DNA of 64,000 nucleotides from Linnemannia elongata (Eukaryota; Mortierellomycota; Mortierellomycetes; Mortierellales; Mortierellaceae). Below, piece by piece: positions 1 to 9,549 of this stretch. Made by a program: the position numbers and the translations under genes. The DNA lies in NCBI GenBank assembly GCA_036320915.1, contig JAXBDG010000002.1, positions 2,108,001 to 2,172,000 on the forward strand, written 5' to 3'. The notes beneath the pieces are model-generated. The model was not told where the DNA came from and searched no databases. It saw nothing but the letters and a program-made list of their open reading frames with translations. Within the stretch, counting starts at the first letter, position 1. The number at the start of each line of letters is the position of its first letter.

Positions 1-512
1 TGTGCTGCATGCCTACGTTCTCTAGGCGTATATGAATAAGAGGGATGTTTTTTTTGGGCTTTTCCTTCTTTCCTTGGCTCTTATACCTCTTCTCCCCTTC
101 CCTGACTTTGTTATTTTTTTGCCTTCACTTCAGCTCCTCTTCGGTTCCTCTTCAGATTTCACTTTCTTCTTCCTTTTCTTCTCTACCCCTTCTACTCCCC
201 TTCTATACCATTTAACCGGTTTCCTTTCTCTCTCGTCTGCTTCCATGTTGTGAGCGTCTGCGCCATCATTCACAGCATAGTAGCATTTAGGGAACGGATT
301 GGTTGTGCTGAATTGAAGCGTTGATCCGTGCAATTGTCGCCTGTTTTGCCGTTGGCGGTTTGATAATGCTGTTTGTTTTCCTTTATTTTAGGGACAGAGA
401 TGACCTTTCCCGCGAATCTTAAAGCATTTGGTGAGAGGAGGAGAAAAGCAGAAGGAAGAGGAAGAGGTGACGCTCTGTTAGGGATAGAGTGGATGAGAAA
501 AAACCCTAAAAA
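1..512. other. Left flank, no gene recognised
   Basis: Pyrimidine-rich on the plus strand in its first 240 bases. Short open frames exist on both strands but none carries a recognisable motif. The Ty3-type reading frame that starts near 513 has no visible reverse transcriptase upstream, so the retroelement seems already truncated here. Confidence 0.5.
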
Positions 513-678
513 ACCTGGCGGTATTATCTCGACGGCTCCCACTTTATCGTATACACCGACCATGACACACTTCGCCACTTTCCCATCCAGCCCAAGTTTA
601 CCCGAAGACAAGCGCGGTGGATGGAACTCCTTCAAGAATACGACTTCGACTTCAAGTACAAACGTGGGGCCGAAAATA

Positions 679-2991
679 CAGTCAAACCTCTCCTATAGCA
701 TACGCTTTTGCCGCAAGGGTTGATATGCTATAGGAGAGGATATGCTACAGGGCTAAGCCGCAATCACATAGCCCTTAAAAAATTTGAATACGCCCCTTAA
801 CAACTTTGCAAATAAGGTACGCTCGCACCACCTGTACGGAGATGACATCGCCTCATTCTACCATGGAGTCGCCTGATGAGTTGTTTTCGAGGAGCATCGC
901 TTCCTCTCCCATTCCTGCTACTTCGTCGTCAGAGTCCTCATCTGATGCAGAAGAGTCTACGCCTACGCAAGGGATAACAGCTGCAAAACAAACTTCCGCA
1001 AAAAGGGTAAGCGATGCCAGATATTTCTCAAACCTTGCTTGATGAATCACAAGCAAATTCTAATATGTCTGTAACATAACTTTTTGTGTAGTGTGCGAAA
1101 AGTTCTCTTACCAACGAGCAGAGAAAACGACTTTGTGAGAGGTTTGAAGGGGGAGGAATATCACAGAAGGCTTTAGGTGTATGGGGTATGCAAGAATTCA
1201 AATTATCAAGACCCATCCAGCAACCGGCACTTAGTCGTATTCTCCAAAAAAAAAAAACGCTCAACAACTTGACCCCATCCCAATTGGATTCAAAGCGAGT
1301 AAACGAGGTCACCAACAAGCAACTGGACGATGAGCTTGCCGCCTGGGTTTTGAATTGTCAGAGGATAGGGGTGGCTGTCACCGGCAATATTATCATTGAA
1401 AAGGGCAAGCAACTCAGTGAGACTAGGACACCCTGCCCGACCTTTTCTACAGGATGGCTTCAAAAGTTCATCAAGCGACACAACCTCCAGTCTATCAAGT
1501 TGCATGGAGAGTCAGGATCTGTGGACCAAGCAGCCTTACAAGCAGCCTTACCGATGTTACAACAAACGATCGCTCAGTTCGCCCCCGTAGATGTTTACAA
1601 CATGGACGAGACTGGACTCCACTATTGTCTTGCACCCACTCGCACGATTGCATCCGGCAAAGTCGCCGGGTTCAAAAAGTCCAAGTCAAGAATCTCTATT
1701 GCATTGACGTCGAGCGCGACTGGAACAGACAAGAGACCGCTACTTTTTATCGGAACCGCAGTAAACCCCAAGTGCTTTGGCCGCAAGACTGCCAGTCAGC
1801 TTGGGCTTCAATACTACCACAACAGCAAGGCTTGGATGACAGGTAATACAGATATTATAGACAAGGACGGAGCAATCGTTCATTATTATGTTCTAGATTG
1901 ATTTATTGATATGTGATAAAGGCGTCATTTTTCGGTCCTGGTTGAAGAAGTTTGATAGGGCAATGCAGGTCGAGAACCGAAATATCCTTTCGATTCTTGA
2001 CAATGCTTCTTCCCACAACTACACAGGATTGACCCTCAACAATATCACCATATTGATGCTTCCGCCAAATATGACGTCGGAAATTCAACCCATGGATGCA
2101 GGGATTATTGCTGCTTTTAAATGTCATTATCGTCGTCGCCACTCCCAGGCCGCTGTCAACAAAGCAGATCGAGGTGAACGCAACATCTACAAGGTCCATG
2201 TTTTGCAAGCGATGGCTTGGAGCAGACGAGCATGGGCTTCTATTGAGTCGGCCAAGATCAGGAACTGCTTCAACCACACCAATTTGATGGGTCCCAGCAA
2301 CGAGATCCCTTCAATCGACCAACATTTGCAGGAGGCCCTTGATGATATCGATCATAACCTAAGCCTACTTCCAAAGGACCTGCGGATTCCTCGAGAGGCG
2401 TTCATTGATCCAGTGGGCGAGAACGGGAGCATACATATCCAACTGAGTGACACTGAGTTGTTGGCCTTGCCTGTTGACGGAACTGACAGGATGGATAAGG
2501 ACAACGGAGAGGACAAGGGGCAAGAGGAGGAAGAGGAGGACGAGGAGCAAGATGATGAACCCCCATTGCCAAGCAGGGCAGAGATTCTTGCTGCCATCGA
2601 TCTCACTATGCAGTACATCGATGGAGATCTTGGCCCGATTGAATACCCTGAAGAAGGAGACACCTTTGCAGTTACACTCAAGAAATTGAAGGGTTGGCGT
2701 GAAGCCCTGCACAAGAGCATCCTTTCGAGCATGACTCAACCCACCCTCCATTCGTTCTTTCGGCCCCAGTAGGATATAGGTCAACAGAGCTGGAATAAAT
2801 ATGTGAATACTCAGTACCCTACTCTATTGCTTATAGCATATTGCAACAAGGTCGACATGCTATAGGAGAGGTCGATAGCATACCCACATGGTATGCTATA
2901 AGCCCAGTCTAAATTTCATTTTTCAACAAAAAAATATGCTATAGGGGAGGTTTATGCTATATGAGAGTATGCTATAGGGGAGGTTTGACTG
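679..2991 (+). mobile_element. Complete pogo/Tigger-type DNA transposon with TIRs
   Basis: Bounded by near-perfect terminal inverted repeats of about 25 bp. The left end begins CAGTCAAACCTCTCCTATAG and the right end is its reverse complement with one mismatch (CTCCCC for CTCTCC). A TA dinucleotide lies directly outside each end (677-678 and 2992-2993), the target duplication expected for the Tc1/mariner/pogo superfamily. Extra partial copies of the terminal motif (GCTATAGGGGAGG-like) occur just inside the right end at about 2845-2965. It encodes one transposase with all catalytic residues, so it may be autonomous or was so recently. Confidence 0.93.
842..2772 (+). CDS. Pogo/Tigger-type DDE transposase (three exons)
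   Basis: Three exons fit: 842-1006, 1092-1842 and 1922-2772. Introns are 85 and 79 bp with GT..AG ends, and the joined frame is 1767 bp, giving 588 aa. The order is a Ser-rich N-terminus, a helix-turn-helix starting SLTNEQRKRLCERFE, a second CENP-B-like HTH around TGWLQKFIKRHNL, and the DDE_1 core. The catalytic Asp residues are visible in VYNMDETGLHY, SILDNASSH and EIQPMDAGII, the last two about 31 residues apart as in pogo elements. An acidic Glu/Asp stretch follows near residue 480. The ATG at 842 is the first in frame; 863 is an alternative. The product cuts and pastes its own element in the nucleus. Confidence 0.9.
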
Positions 2992-3721
2992 TATCGTTCC
3001 CGATGCCCTCTCTCGGCGTCCGACCACCGCGAGCCAACCCCACCACCTCTCTCAGTCAATGCACTTGACCTTCGAGCGGATACAGGTTCGAGGTAGCGCC
3101 TGATCGAAGGGTACCAAAACGATCCCGTCTTGGCCCTATCTATCAAAGCTGCCTCCGAGGCAAGTCTCCTCCCCTCTACTCTTTATCTGATGGCTTGTTG
3201 TACGTAGAGCGTCATGGTCATACTCTACTCTGTATACCAAAGTTCTCTGACCTACGCCGTCTTCTTTATGATGTTCACGATGCCAGCATTGCCGGCCACC
3301 TGGGATTCGATAAAACGTATGCTGCCTTGCGCCGCCTAGTCTATTGGCCCAAGATGTACGTTGATGCCCGTACCTACGTGGCTTCCTGCTCAAGTTGCCA
3401 ACGGAATAAGGCTGTTCGTTGCCTCCCTACTAGCCTGCTCCAACCCTTGGCGATCCCCTAGCAACGCTGGGATACTGTCTCTATGGATTTTGTTCTCAAG
3501 CTGCCCATGACTCCCCGCATGTTTGATGCAATCACCGTCTTCGTGGACAAGTTGTCAAAGCAAGTTCATTCTGCCCCTAGTCGAACTACGGACTCTGCTG
3601 TGGACGTGGAGAACACTTTTTTCAGCAACGTCTTCCGTCTTCATGGCCTGCCCAACACACCAAATTCACCGGCACCTTTTGGCGCCATCTCCAGGAACGC
3701 CTAGGCACCAAACTGGCTATG

Positions 3722-3970
3722 TGTAATAGCAGCAGAGCGAGAGGGTACTAGCAAGGGGTGACAGGCAGGGGAATGGGCAAGACAAGGACAAGAGAGGACT
3801 AGGGACAAGAAGGAAACGCTAGAAACGGATGGTGTTTATTGTACAGATAAACTAGGGTATTTATATGGGTAGGCCATTAGGGGTTAGGGGATTAGGAATG
3901 GCATTATGATGGAATAGGGAATAAAGGGTCAAGGGATGCGTAGTGTTAGTGAGCCTAGGATACTGTGACA
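3722..3970 (-). repeat. Solo LTR-like repeat
   Basis: A 249 bp block starting TGTAATAGCAG and ending ACTGTGACA, so both ends have the TG..CA form of an LTR. On the minus strand it holds a TATA-like motif (CATATAAATACC) followed by AATAAA, as in a promoter plus poly(A) LTR. No matching 5 bp target duplication was found, and the left end sits exactly where the integrase frame is cut. It could also be the end of another repeat. Confidence 0.5.
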
Positions 3971-4297
3971 CTGAACACCTTGTGTCGGTGGGAGATGTGG
4001 CTTTTCCTTTTTTACTTCAGCTCCTAGCAGTGTTTCTGGTCGAATATTTGAGTCCATGCGAGACCCAAAGTTCAATTCGAATAATTTTTGCACTCGACTT
4101 TTCCAGTGGACTCTAACGGGGTCGAATATTCAATGAGAAACACAACTCTTATCCCTTTTTTTTTTTTTCTTTCTCTCATTTTGTTCTTTTTTTGCCCTCT
4201 GTATCACTGTACCCGCTTCACTGTACTCGCTTCACTGTACCCGCTTCCTTACCAACTCCTCTGATTTAATGTTCTGAGCGTTGGGCCATTACACTTT

Positions 4298-4339
<42 letters not shown>

Positions 4340-4490
4340 CTGGTGTTGATTTTTTGGGTGGCGGTAGTCAGCTTGGTACCTTGCTGTCATAGCGTGTAGT
4401 AGTGCGACATCTCTGGTACTGTGATGAATTATGTTTGTTACTTTTGTTCTTTTGCTTTGTTCTGATTTTGTTTTATTAGAGAAGAGAGAA
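3971..4490. repeat. Dispersed repeat, copy 1 (second copy at 33661-34190)
   Basis: About 520 bp that match 33661-34190 closely, from the shared stretch TGTGTCGGTGGG through to TTTTGTTTTATTAGAGA. Both copies carry an internal inverted-repeat element around the motif CGAATATTTGAGTCC. Both also carry tandem CCCGCTTCCCTGTA-like units and a long poly-T tract (4295-4339 here). No coding capacity was seen. The right end resembles the 5' end of the Helitron family at 33-34 kb. Confidence 0.75.
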
Positions 4491-4749
4491 GAGAGAAGAT
4501 AGATAGAAAGAAGAGGGAATAATAGAAATAAAGTTAGCTACAAATCTGGAAACTCTTTCAGCTAAGAGTCCAAAAGGACTAACTGCTGCATGGATGCTGG
4601 ATATATAAAGAGCTACAGAGGGGTGGTGCAAACTTTCGTTTGAATATGGAATGGGGAGTGCGAAGTAATGAAAAGAAGACAAGATAAAGAGAGGCGGAGT
4701 GTATAAGGTGGATCAGAGTAGGCAACGCTGCAGCGGTTTTGCACAAGTC

Positions 4750-5330
4750 TCAAATGCAACGGCCTTGAAATGGATGATAGCAGCGACATTCTCTATGGTT
4801 GTTGGCCCCCTCGACGTCAACGCATCCACCATTACGAGGACACACTGATCCTGATCTTTCACAGGAGTCACCTGGACGTAAAGAACATTTTCCGTCGATA
4901 CAATCGGATCCTGACTCACAAGGAATGCCACTGGAACAATCCTCTTGTGGGAACGCATTGGCATGACATGATTTCGTTGAGAAAGTGAGTCTTAGATGGC
5001 AAAATCCTTCGCAGCATTTCTCAGGGTCACAGTCTTCCCCTTGAAAAGCACAGCCAGGATCTTGGATGCACTCATTCTCTGGGGAACATATTTCATCCGA
5101 TTTGCATCTACTGCTGATTTTACCATCGAGACTTCTGTTGCATTTTGTGCGAACTGTTTCAGAGTACGCACAAAAACCACCCAAACAGGCGGAAGCATTT
5201 CCCAAACAGTCTTTCGCCGCCACGCACTGCGGCTTAGCTCGTTGTGTCTCATCTCCATCCTCCTCCCCATCCCCTTGAGCCAAGACATAGATCGCAAGAC
5301 AAAGCACAAGGATCCAACGGCTTAACTATG
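4750..5330 (-). CDS. Secreted cysteine-rich protein, first exon missing
   Basis: The minus-strand frame ends at 4750 and reads about 190 aa with roughly 26 cysteines in repeating EB/EGF-like spacing (for example CVAAKDCLGNASACLGGFC and CDPEKCCEGFC). Its N-terminus is hydrophobic (WILVLCLAIYVLAQG), looking like a signal peptide cut near the Gln-Gly. There is no in-frame ATG. The frame is open back to an AG acceptor at about 5325 preceded by a pyrimidine-rich stretch, so the start Met should lie in an upstream exon. The sequence upstream is transposon-derived, so the first exon is either distant or lost. Small secreted Cys-rich proteins in fungi are often effectors or wall proteins; no specific function can be assigned. 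Confidence 0.6.
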
Positions 5331-5370
5331 TTTTGTAAAAGGTAGTATTAAAATTTAAGTATAATGGGCA

Positions 5371-5850
5371 TTTCACATAAAATGTTTTGTTTTGGCCACT
5401 AAACCCCGATTAGCCAGGGGGGCTTTCAGTTCTCGTCCGAATGCTAATGCTAATGCGAATTTGCCTTTTTTGGAAGTTTTGACCCTGTTTTTCAAATCAA
5501 AAGTTCCACGTATCAATTTGACCTGATTGGCTCGTTAGCATGCTAAAAATACATGATTTTTGATGTATTTTTTCGCACGGGCGCTTCTTAATCCTTTCGT
5601 TTGCTTGACACTTCTTCCCCCTCATCAAAGAACCGTATTGTCCCAAATGACCAGAGTGCAAAATTGATGTCTTAAAACTGCCAGTGCCTAATCTGGCATG
5701 GTCAATTTTACAACTCGTATTCGCATTCAGAACTGAAAACGGCCCAGCTATTCAGGACAACATTTTTGTTCCACACCCATGCAAACCCCGCTCACAGCTG
5801 GATTAGTGGTTAATTTTTTACATCATTTTGGTTGAAAGGCGCAATATCAT
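5371..5850 (+). repeat. Repeat shared with 25537-25652 (reverse), interrupted by a MITE
   Basis: The segments 5371-5416 and 5747-5840 match the reverse complement of 25537-25652 (for example TTTCACATAAAAT and CAGCTGGATTAGTGGTTA). The 25 kb copy lacks everything between 5417 and 5743, so that piece is a later insertion. The right limit lies next to the TA target of the DD34E element at 5855. Confidence 0.75.
5417..5743. mobile_element. Nested MITE, 327 bp
   Basis: The ends are imperfect inverted repeats: GGGGGGCTTTCAGTTCT on the left, and the reverse complement of the right end reads GCCGTTTTCAGTTCT. A CCA trinucleotide flanks both ends (5414-5416 and 5744-5746). The paralogous repeat at 25.6 kb supplies the empty site. 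No coding capacity. The superfamily is not assigned. Confidence 0.6.
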
Positions 5851-5854
5851 ATTA

Positions 5855-7622
5855 TCCCTTTTGCACATTGATTTCGCTCTATTGCACAACCAAAACACGT
5901 AGGCGCGCAGTAAATCGTCGAAGTGCACATCGAACAATGCGCAGTGAACTTTTAGATTGCTTTGCATTGGATTTGAATTTCGTCAGCCCCTACATGAAAT
6001 TTTGACGTTTTTTGCCACCAAAGTAAAATGTAATATATGTGATCGTCCTTCATGAGCGCCGCTATACTTCCCACATCTCCTCTCCCCACCCACCCAACAC
6101 CAAACCTCAACGAGACCTTCACACGCCCTTCAAAGCACCATGCCAGCTCAGAGAAGAAGGAAGAACAACAAAATCGACAACACCACTAGAGAAAGGATCA
6201 TTGATCTAGTCACCGATCAGGGCATGACTATGGCATTGGTAGCTCGTAACTTTAACATCCCCCCGTCTACCGTCAGAAGCATTGTCAGTACCTTTATTCA
6301 TACCAGCCGCGTGGACAAGCTGCCCAGAGGTGGCAACCGTGGCAGTAGGGTCGAGCAAGCTCACCTAGACTGGCTCACTGAGAACATGGACGAGTTCGCT
6401 GGCCGTCCTGTTCAGTGGCTCACCATCAAGTTGAACGAGCACTTTCAGATCGAGCCCCCCCTTGCCCAGCGCACTGTCGACAAGGCCATCAACAAGCTCA
6501 CCACTTACACGCTCAAGCTGATGAGGGTCGAGCCAGAGAGATACAATGATCCCGAGCGCATTGAGGTCCGACAACAATGGGCTCAAAATGTCCTCCATGG
6601 TCCTGGCAATATGAACCACTTTGTCTACATTGACGAAGCTGGCTTTAATTTGCACATTACCCACAAGTATGGCCGCGCTCCCCGAGGTAGACGTGCATTC
6701 CAGAGGGTACCCTACAGCCGTGGCCCAAACATGTCTCTGGTCATTGCTGTTGACAAAACGGGCATCCTGGCATACCACTTCAAGCGCGGAGCATTTAACC
6801 AAGATTCCTTTACGGAATTTTTGGAGGACAAACTATTTCCCCGTCTCGATCTCGATGGCCGACGCCGCATTCTTTTAATGGACAACGCCAGGTTCCATAA
6901 GACTCAGAGGGTACAAGACGCCATCACTACCGGTGGCCACACCCTTCTTCTCCTCCCTCCATATAGCCCGCATCTCAACGCTGCTGAGTCTGTCTTCAGC
7001 AGTGTCAAGACTCATGTCCGTCAGGAGATGGTAGAGGCGGAGACTCTCGCCGGCCATGTTGCAAACAGCCTGGAACGAATTACTGCCGCAATGGCAAGAG
7101 GGTGGATTCGCGAAGTTGGACGAAATTTCCAGCTTTCACTCGCAGGGGCTCCACTTGGCCGACTCTATGATGTCCGTCAAGCCCTTCCCGAGGGTTATCA
7201 TGACCCATACGTCGAGGGCTGGGGTGATGAACCTGAGTACGGAGAAGAGGAGGAAGAGGAGGAGGGCATTGATGAGGACAGCGAGGATGAGGATGAGAAC
7301 GTTGACGATGATCACGGGGAGGACATTGACGAGGATGAGGAGGAGGGGAATGACGGCGACCAAAGAGATGAATTAGAGGAAGATGATGATGATGATGATG
7401 ATGCGTTGGATGGATATCAGGTCTATGCTCGTAGGAGATACTCGCCCCTTCGCACCCGCTCGGGAAAAACGCGAAATTGAGGGTGTAGGGAGAGCACAAT
7501 CAAAATCAATGGTGCAGCGAATATATTTCAGGGTAGAGCGCAACTGCAATGAATATACGCTAATAAAAAATCATCTGCGCATTTTTCACCAGAGGTGTGA
7601 CGATTTCAATGTGCAAAAGGGA
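5855..7622 (+). mobile_element. Tc1/mariner-type (DD34E) transposon, complete
   Basis: Terminal inverted repeats begin TCCCTTTTGCACATTGA on the left and close as CAATGTGCAAAAGGGA on the right. Both ends are flanked by TA (5853-5854 and 7623-7624). The total length is 1768 bp with a single intronless transposase gene. Ends, target site and reading frame are intact, so recent mobility is plausible. Confidence 0.88.
6140..7480 (+). CDS. DDE_3 (DD34E) transposase
   Basis: 446 aa from ATG 6140. Residues about 10-55 form a helix-turn-helix (TRERIIDLVTDQGMTMALVA, then IPPSTVRSIV). A winged-helix-like linker follows to about residue 150. The DDE_3 catalytic core has Asp in YIDEAGFN, Asp in LLMDNARFH and Glu in LNAAESVF after the family motif PPYSPHLN. 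The last two are separated by exactly 34 residues. The C-terminal 70 residues are a strongly acidic Glu/Asp tail followed by a basic end. The frame is full length and undamaged. Confidence 0.92.
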   Translation: MPAQRRRKNNKIDNTTRERIIDLVTDQGMTMALVARNFNIPPSTVRSIVSTFIHTSRVDKLPRGGNRGSRVEQAHLDWLTENMDEFAGRPVQWLTIKLNEHFQIEPPLAQRTVDKAINKLTTYTLKLMRVEPERYNDPERIEVRQQWAQNVLHGPGNMNHFVYIDEAGFNLHITHKYGRAPRGRRAFQRVPYSRGPNMSLVIAVDKTGILAYHFKRGAFNQDSFTEFLEDKLFPRLDLDGRRRILLMDNARFHKTQRVQDAITTGGHTLLLLPPYSPHLNAAESVFSSVKTHVRQEMVEAETLAGHVANSLERITAAMARGWIREVGRNFQLSLAGAPLGRLYDVRQALPEGYHDPYVEGWGDEPEYGEEEEEEEGIDEDSEDEDENVDDDHGEDIDEDEEEGNDGDQRDELEEDDDDDDDALDGYQVYARRRYSPLRTRSGKTRN

Positions 7623-8220
7623 TAATTAATAATTTCAGACAACTTTATACACAATTAGAAAAGTTAAATTGAAATTACCAGTGTTCTGGTGAGCATTGGT
7701 GATACAAATTCAGAGGAGCTCTTCAAAGGGTTAGGTTCTGTGAGGATTATCGTTTACTTGGCGGATCTTACGATAGTGATTGCGGTGAGTGCTACCTTAG
7801 TTGTTGTGATGGTTGTAAATGCTACTATAACTTTTAAGGCAGGAATATTGATGTGTGTCTTTGAGTCTTCTTTATATATGCGAAAGAGGATAACTACAAA
7901 GATATGGATTACAACAGTGATCAAAATTAAGGAGGAGAGGGGAGGGAAACCGCATAAAACATCAAGGAGGGAGAAGAAACCACGATGTTAGGGATGGGGC
8001 AAAAGATGTACAGAGTAACAGACGTAGTAATACAGGAGAGAAGGACAAAAACGGTCCAGGCTGTGTCAGGGGAGGGACAGAGAAAGAGGTAGAAGGAGAG
8101 GGACAGAGAAAGAGGTGGAAGGGGAGAGACAGAAGAATGGATGCAGGGGTATGCTAAAAAAAGGGTGAAGATCAAGGAAGTAGTGAGTTATAGAAAAAAA
8201 AAAAGGCGTTAAAATGGGGG
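7623..8220. other. Intergenic, purine-rich
   Basis: No gene recognised. The last 300 bases are dominated by AGAGGGAGAGGGAC-type purine runs on the plus strand, grading into the minisatellite that follows. Confidence 0.5.
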
Positions 8221-8235
8221 GAAAAAAAGAAAAAA

Positions 8236-8612
8236 AAGAAAGGGCAACACCAAAGGGCAACTCCAAGAGACAACACCAAACGGCAACATCAAGGGACGAT
8301 ACCAAAGGGCAACATCAAAGGACAGCATCAAGGGACAACATCAAGGGACAACATCAAGGGACAACACCAAGAGACAACACCAATGGGCAACATCAAGGGA
8401 CGACACCATAGGGCAACATCAAAGGACAGCATCAAGGGACGACACCATAGGGCAACATCAAAGGACAGCATCAAGGGACAACATCAAGGGACAACACCAA
8501 GAGACAACACCAATGGGCAACATCAAGGGACAACATCAAGGGACAGCATATAGGGACAACATCAGCAAAGACAACACTAAATATCAAGGGATAACATTAA
8601 GGGATGGGAGAG
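8236..8612 (+). repeat. Minisatellite with AGGGACAACATCA units
   Basis: About 28 imperfect tandem units of 12-13 bp (AAGGGACAACATC, AAAGGGCAACATC, AAGGACAGCATC). A higher-order block near 8360-8430 is repeated near 8440-8540. Open frames here (KGQHQGT-type) only reflect the repeat. A degraded relative on the opposite strand is visible near 63085-63200. Confidence 0.85.
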
Positions 8613-8965
8613 ATCAAGGGATGCTGGGAGAAGAAAGAGTAAGGAAAGAAAGGGTCAGGAGCAGCGAGTGCGGGAAAAGTAAGGCAGGGAAAGCGAGGGC
8701 AGGAAAAGAGCAATGGGATGCAGAAAAAAAAGAGCAATGGGATGCAGAAAAAAAAGAGAGAACTACAGAAAAAGGACGCAAGAATGATCCAGGAACGCCG
8801 AAAAAAATGTGATGCAGAAAAAAGGAGAGGGATGTGAAAGTAAGAAAAAATAGGAGATGCGGAAAAACATTGGGAGGCAAAAAGAGGGGAAGGATGCAGT
8901 GCAAAAGATGGGGGCTGGATGAATGCAAGGTGAGAAAAGGGGAAGATGGTGAAAAAATCTGAGTG
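8613..8965. other. Purine-rich low-complexity stretch
   Basis: A G/A-rich plus strand with short repeats such as GCAATGGGATGCAGAAAAAA. Open frames on the minus strand are Phe/Ser/Leu-rich artefacts. No gene seen. Confidence 0.6.
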
Positions 8966-8967
8966 CT

Positions 8968-9016
8968 GTACAACTGGATAACTGGCTTGTGGCAGCCAAG
9001 CGTTCATAGCAACGTT

Positions 9017-9052
<36 letters not shown>

Positions 9053-9549
9053 ACTGAAGCAGAATTCAGAAATTGTTGGATTGTCCACCCATTAATTTGG
9101 AACGTGAGCTGAGTTTAGACCGTCGTGAGACAGGTTAGTTTCACCCTACTGATGGAATGTTGTTGCAATAGTAATTGACCTTAGTACGAGAGGAACAGTT
9201 CATTCGGATAATTGGTATTTGGGCTTGTTTGAGCAGTCAATGGCCCGGAGCTATCATCCGTTGGGTTATGGCTGAACGCCTCTAAGTCAGAACCCGTGCT
9301 AGAACGCGACGATTACCGCCTTTTCCGATTTTTAGTTGAATACTAGTAGACCCTCGGGTCCTGAATCATACTACGTGGGGTTATCTTGCAGAGCGGAAAG
9401 GCTTTGAGGTCCCTGCTAATGTTAATTTCAAATATTGGAAGAGACAAATCCATTGCAGACGGCTTTAATTGAACGGGGTATTGTAAGCAGTAGAGTAGCC
9501 TTGTTGCTACGATCTGCTGAGATTAAGCCCATTGTTCTATAGATTTGTT
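8968..9549 (+). rRNA. 28S (25S) rRNA, 3'-terminal fragment
   Basis: Matches the last about 570-580 nt of nuclear large-subunit rRNA. It starts in the peptidyl-transferase region (GGATAACTGGCTTGTGGCAG) and includes GATCCTTCGATGTCGGCTC. It carries the complete sarcin-ricin loop AGTACGAGAGGAACAG, then ATGGCTGAACGCCTCTAAG. It ends in the canonical 3' part (CGATCTGCTGAGATTAAGCC, closing at AGATTTGT). The rest of 28S is absent; purine-rich repeat DNA lies upstream. It is therefore a 5'-truncated copy outside a complete rDNA unit, and the alternative is a misjoined assembly. Confidence 0.9.

Larger units (their letters stand above)
513..3721 (+). mobile_element. Ty3-type retrotransposon pol fragment (RNase H and integrase), interrupted
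   Basis: Remnant of a Ty3/gypsy polyprotein. From 513 to 678 the frame reads as the C-terminal part of an RNase H domain (IVYTDHDTLRHF, then FTRRQARWMELLQEYDF). It resumes at 2992 after a pogo insertion with the junction motif VPDALSRRP. After frameshifts the frame at about 3195-3461 encodes the integrase HHCC zinc finger: H residues in HDASIAGHLG and the cysteine pair CSSCQRNK. From 3483 the start of the integrase core reads MDFVLKLPMT. The core breaks off near 3721, where a solo LTR-like repeat begins. No reverse transcriptase, protease or Gag is present. The several stops and frame changes make it a dead copy. Confidence 0.85.

Noticed and set aside
130..723. Overlapping open frames on both strands at the left edge
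   Set aside because: They have no start context or motif, and the RNase H fragment occupies a different frame in 513-678.
8236..8612. Possible CRISPR array because of regularly spaced short repeats
   Set aside because: Units are contiguous with no unique spacers, and the genome is fungal.
8214..8812. Plus-strand open frames encoding KGQHQGT-type repeats
   Set aside because: They arise from the 12-13 bp minisatellite; all frames of such a repeat stay open.
8597..9088. Minus-strand 163-codon frame rich in Phe/Ser/Leu
   Set aside because: It comes from purine-rich simple sequence and runs into the 28S fragment on the other strand.
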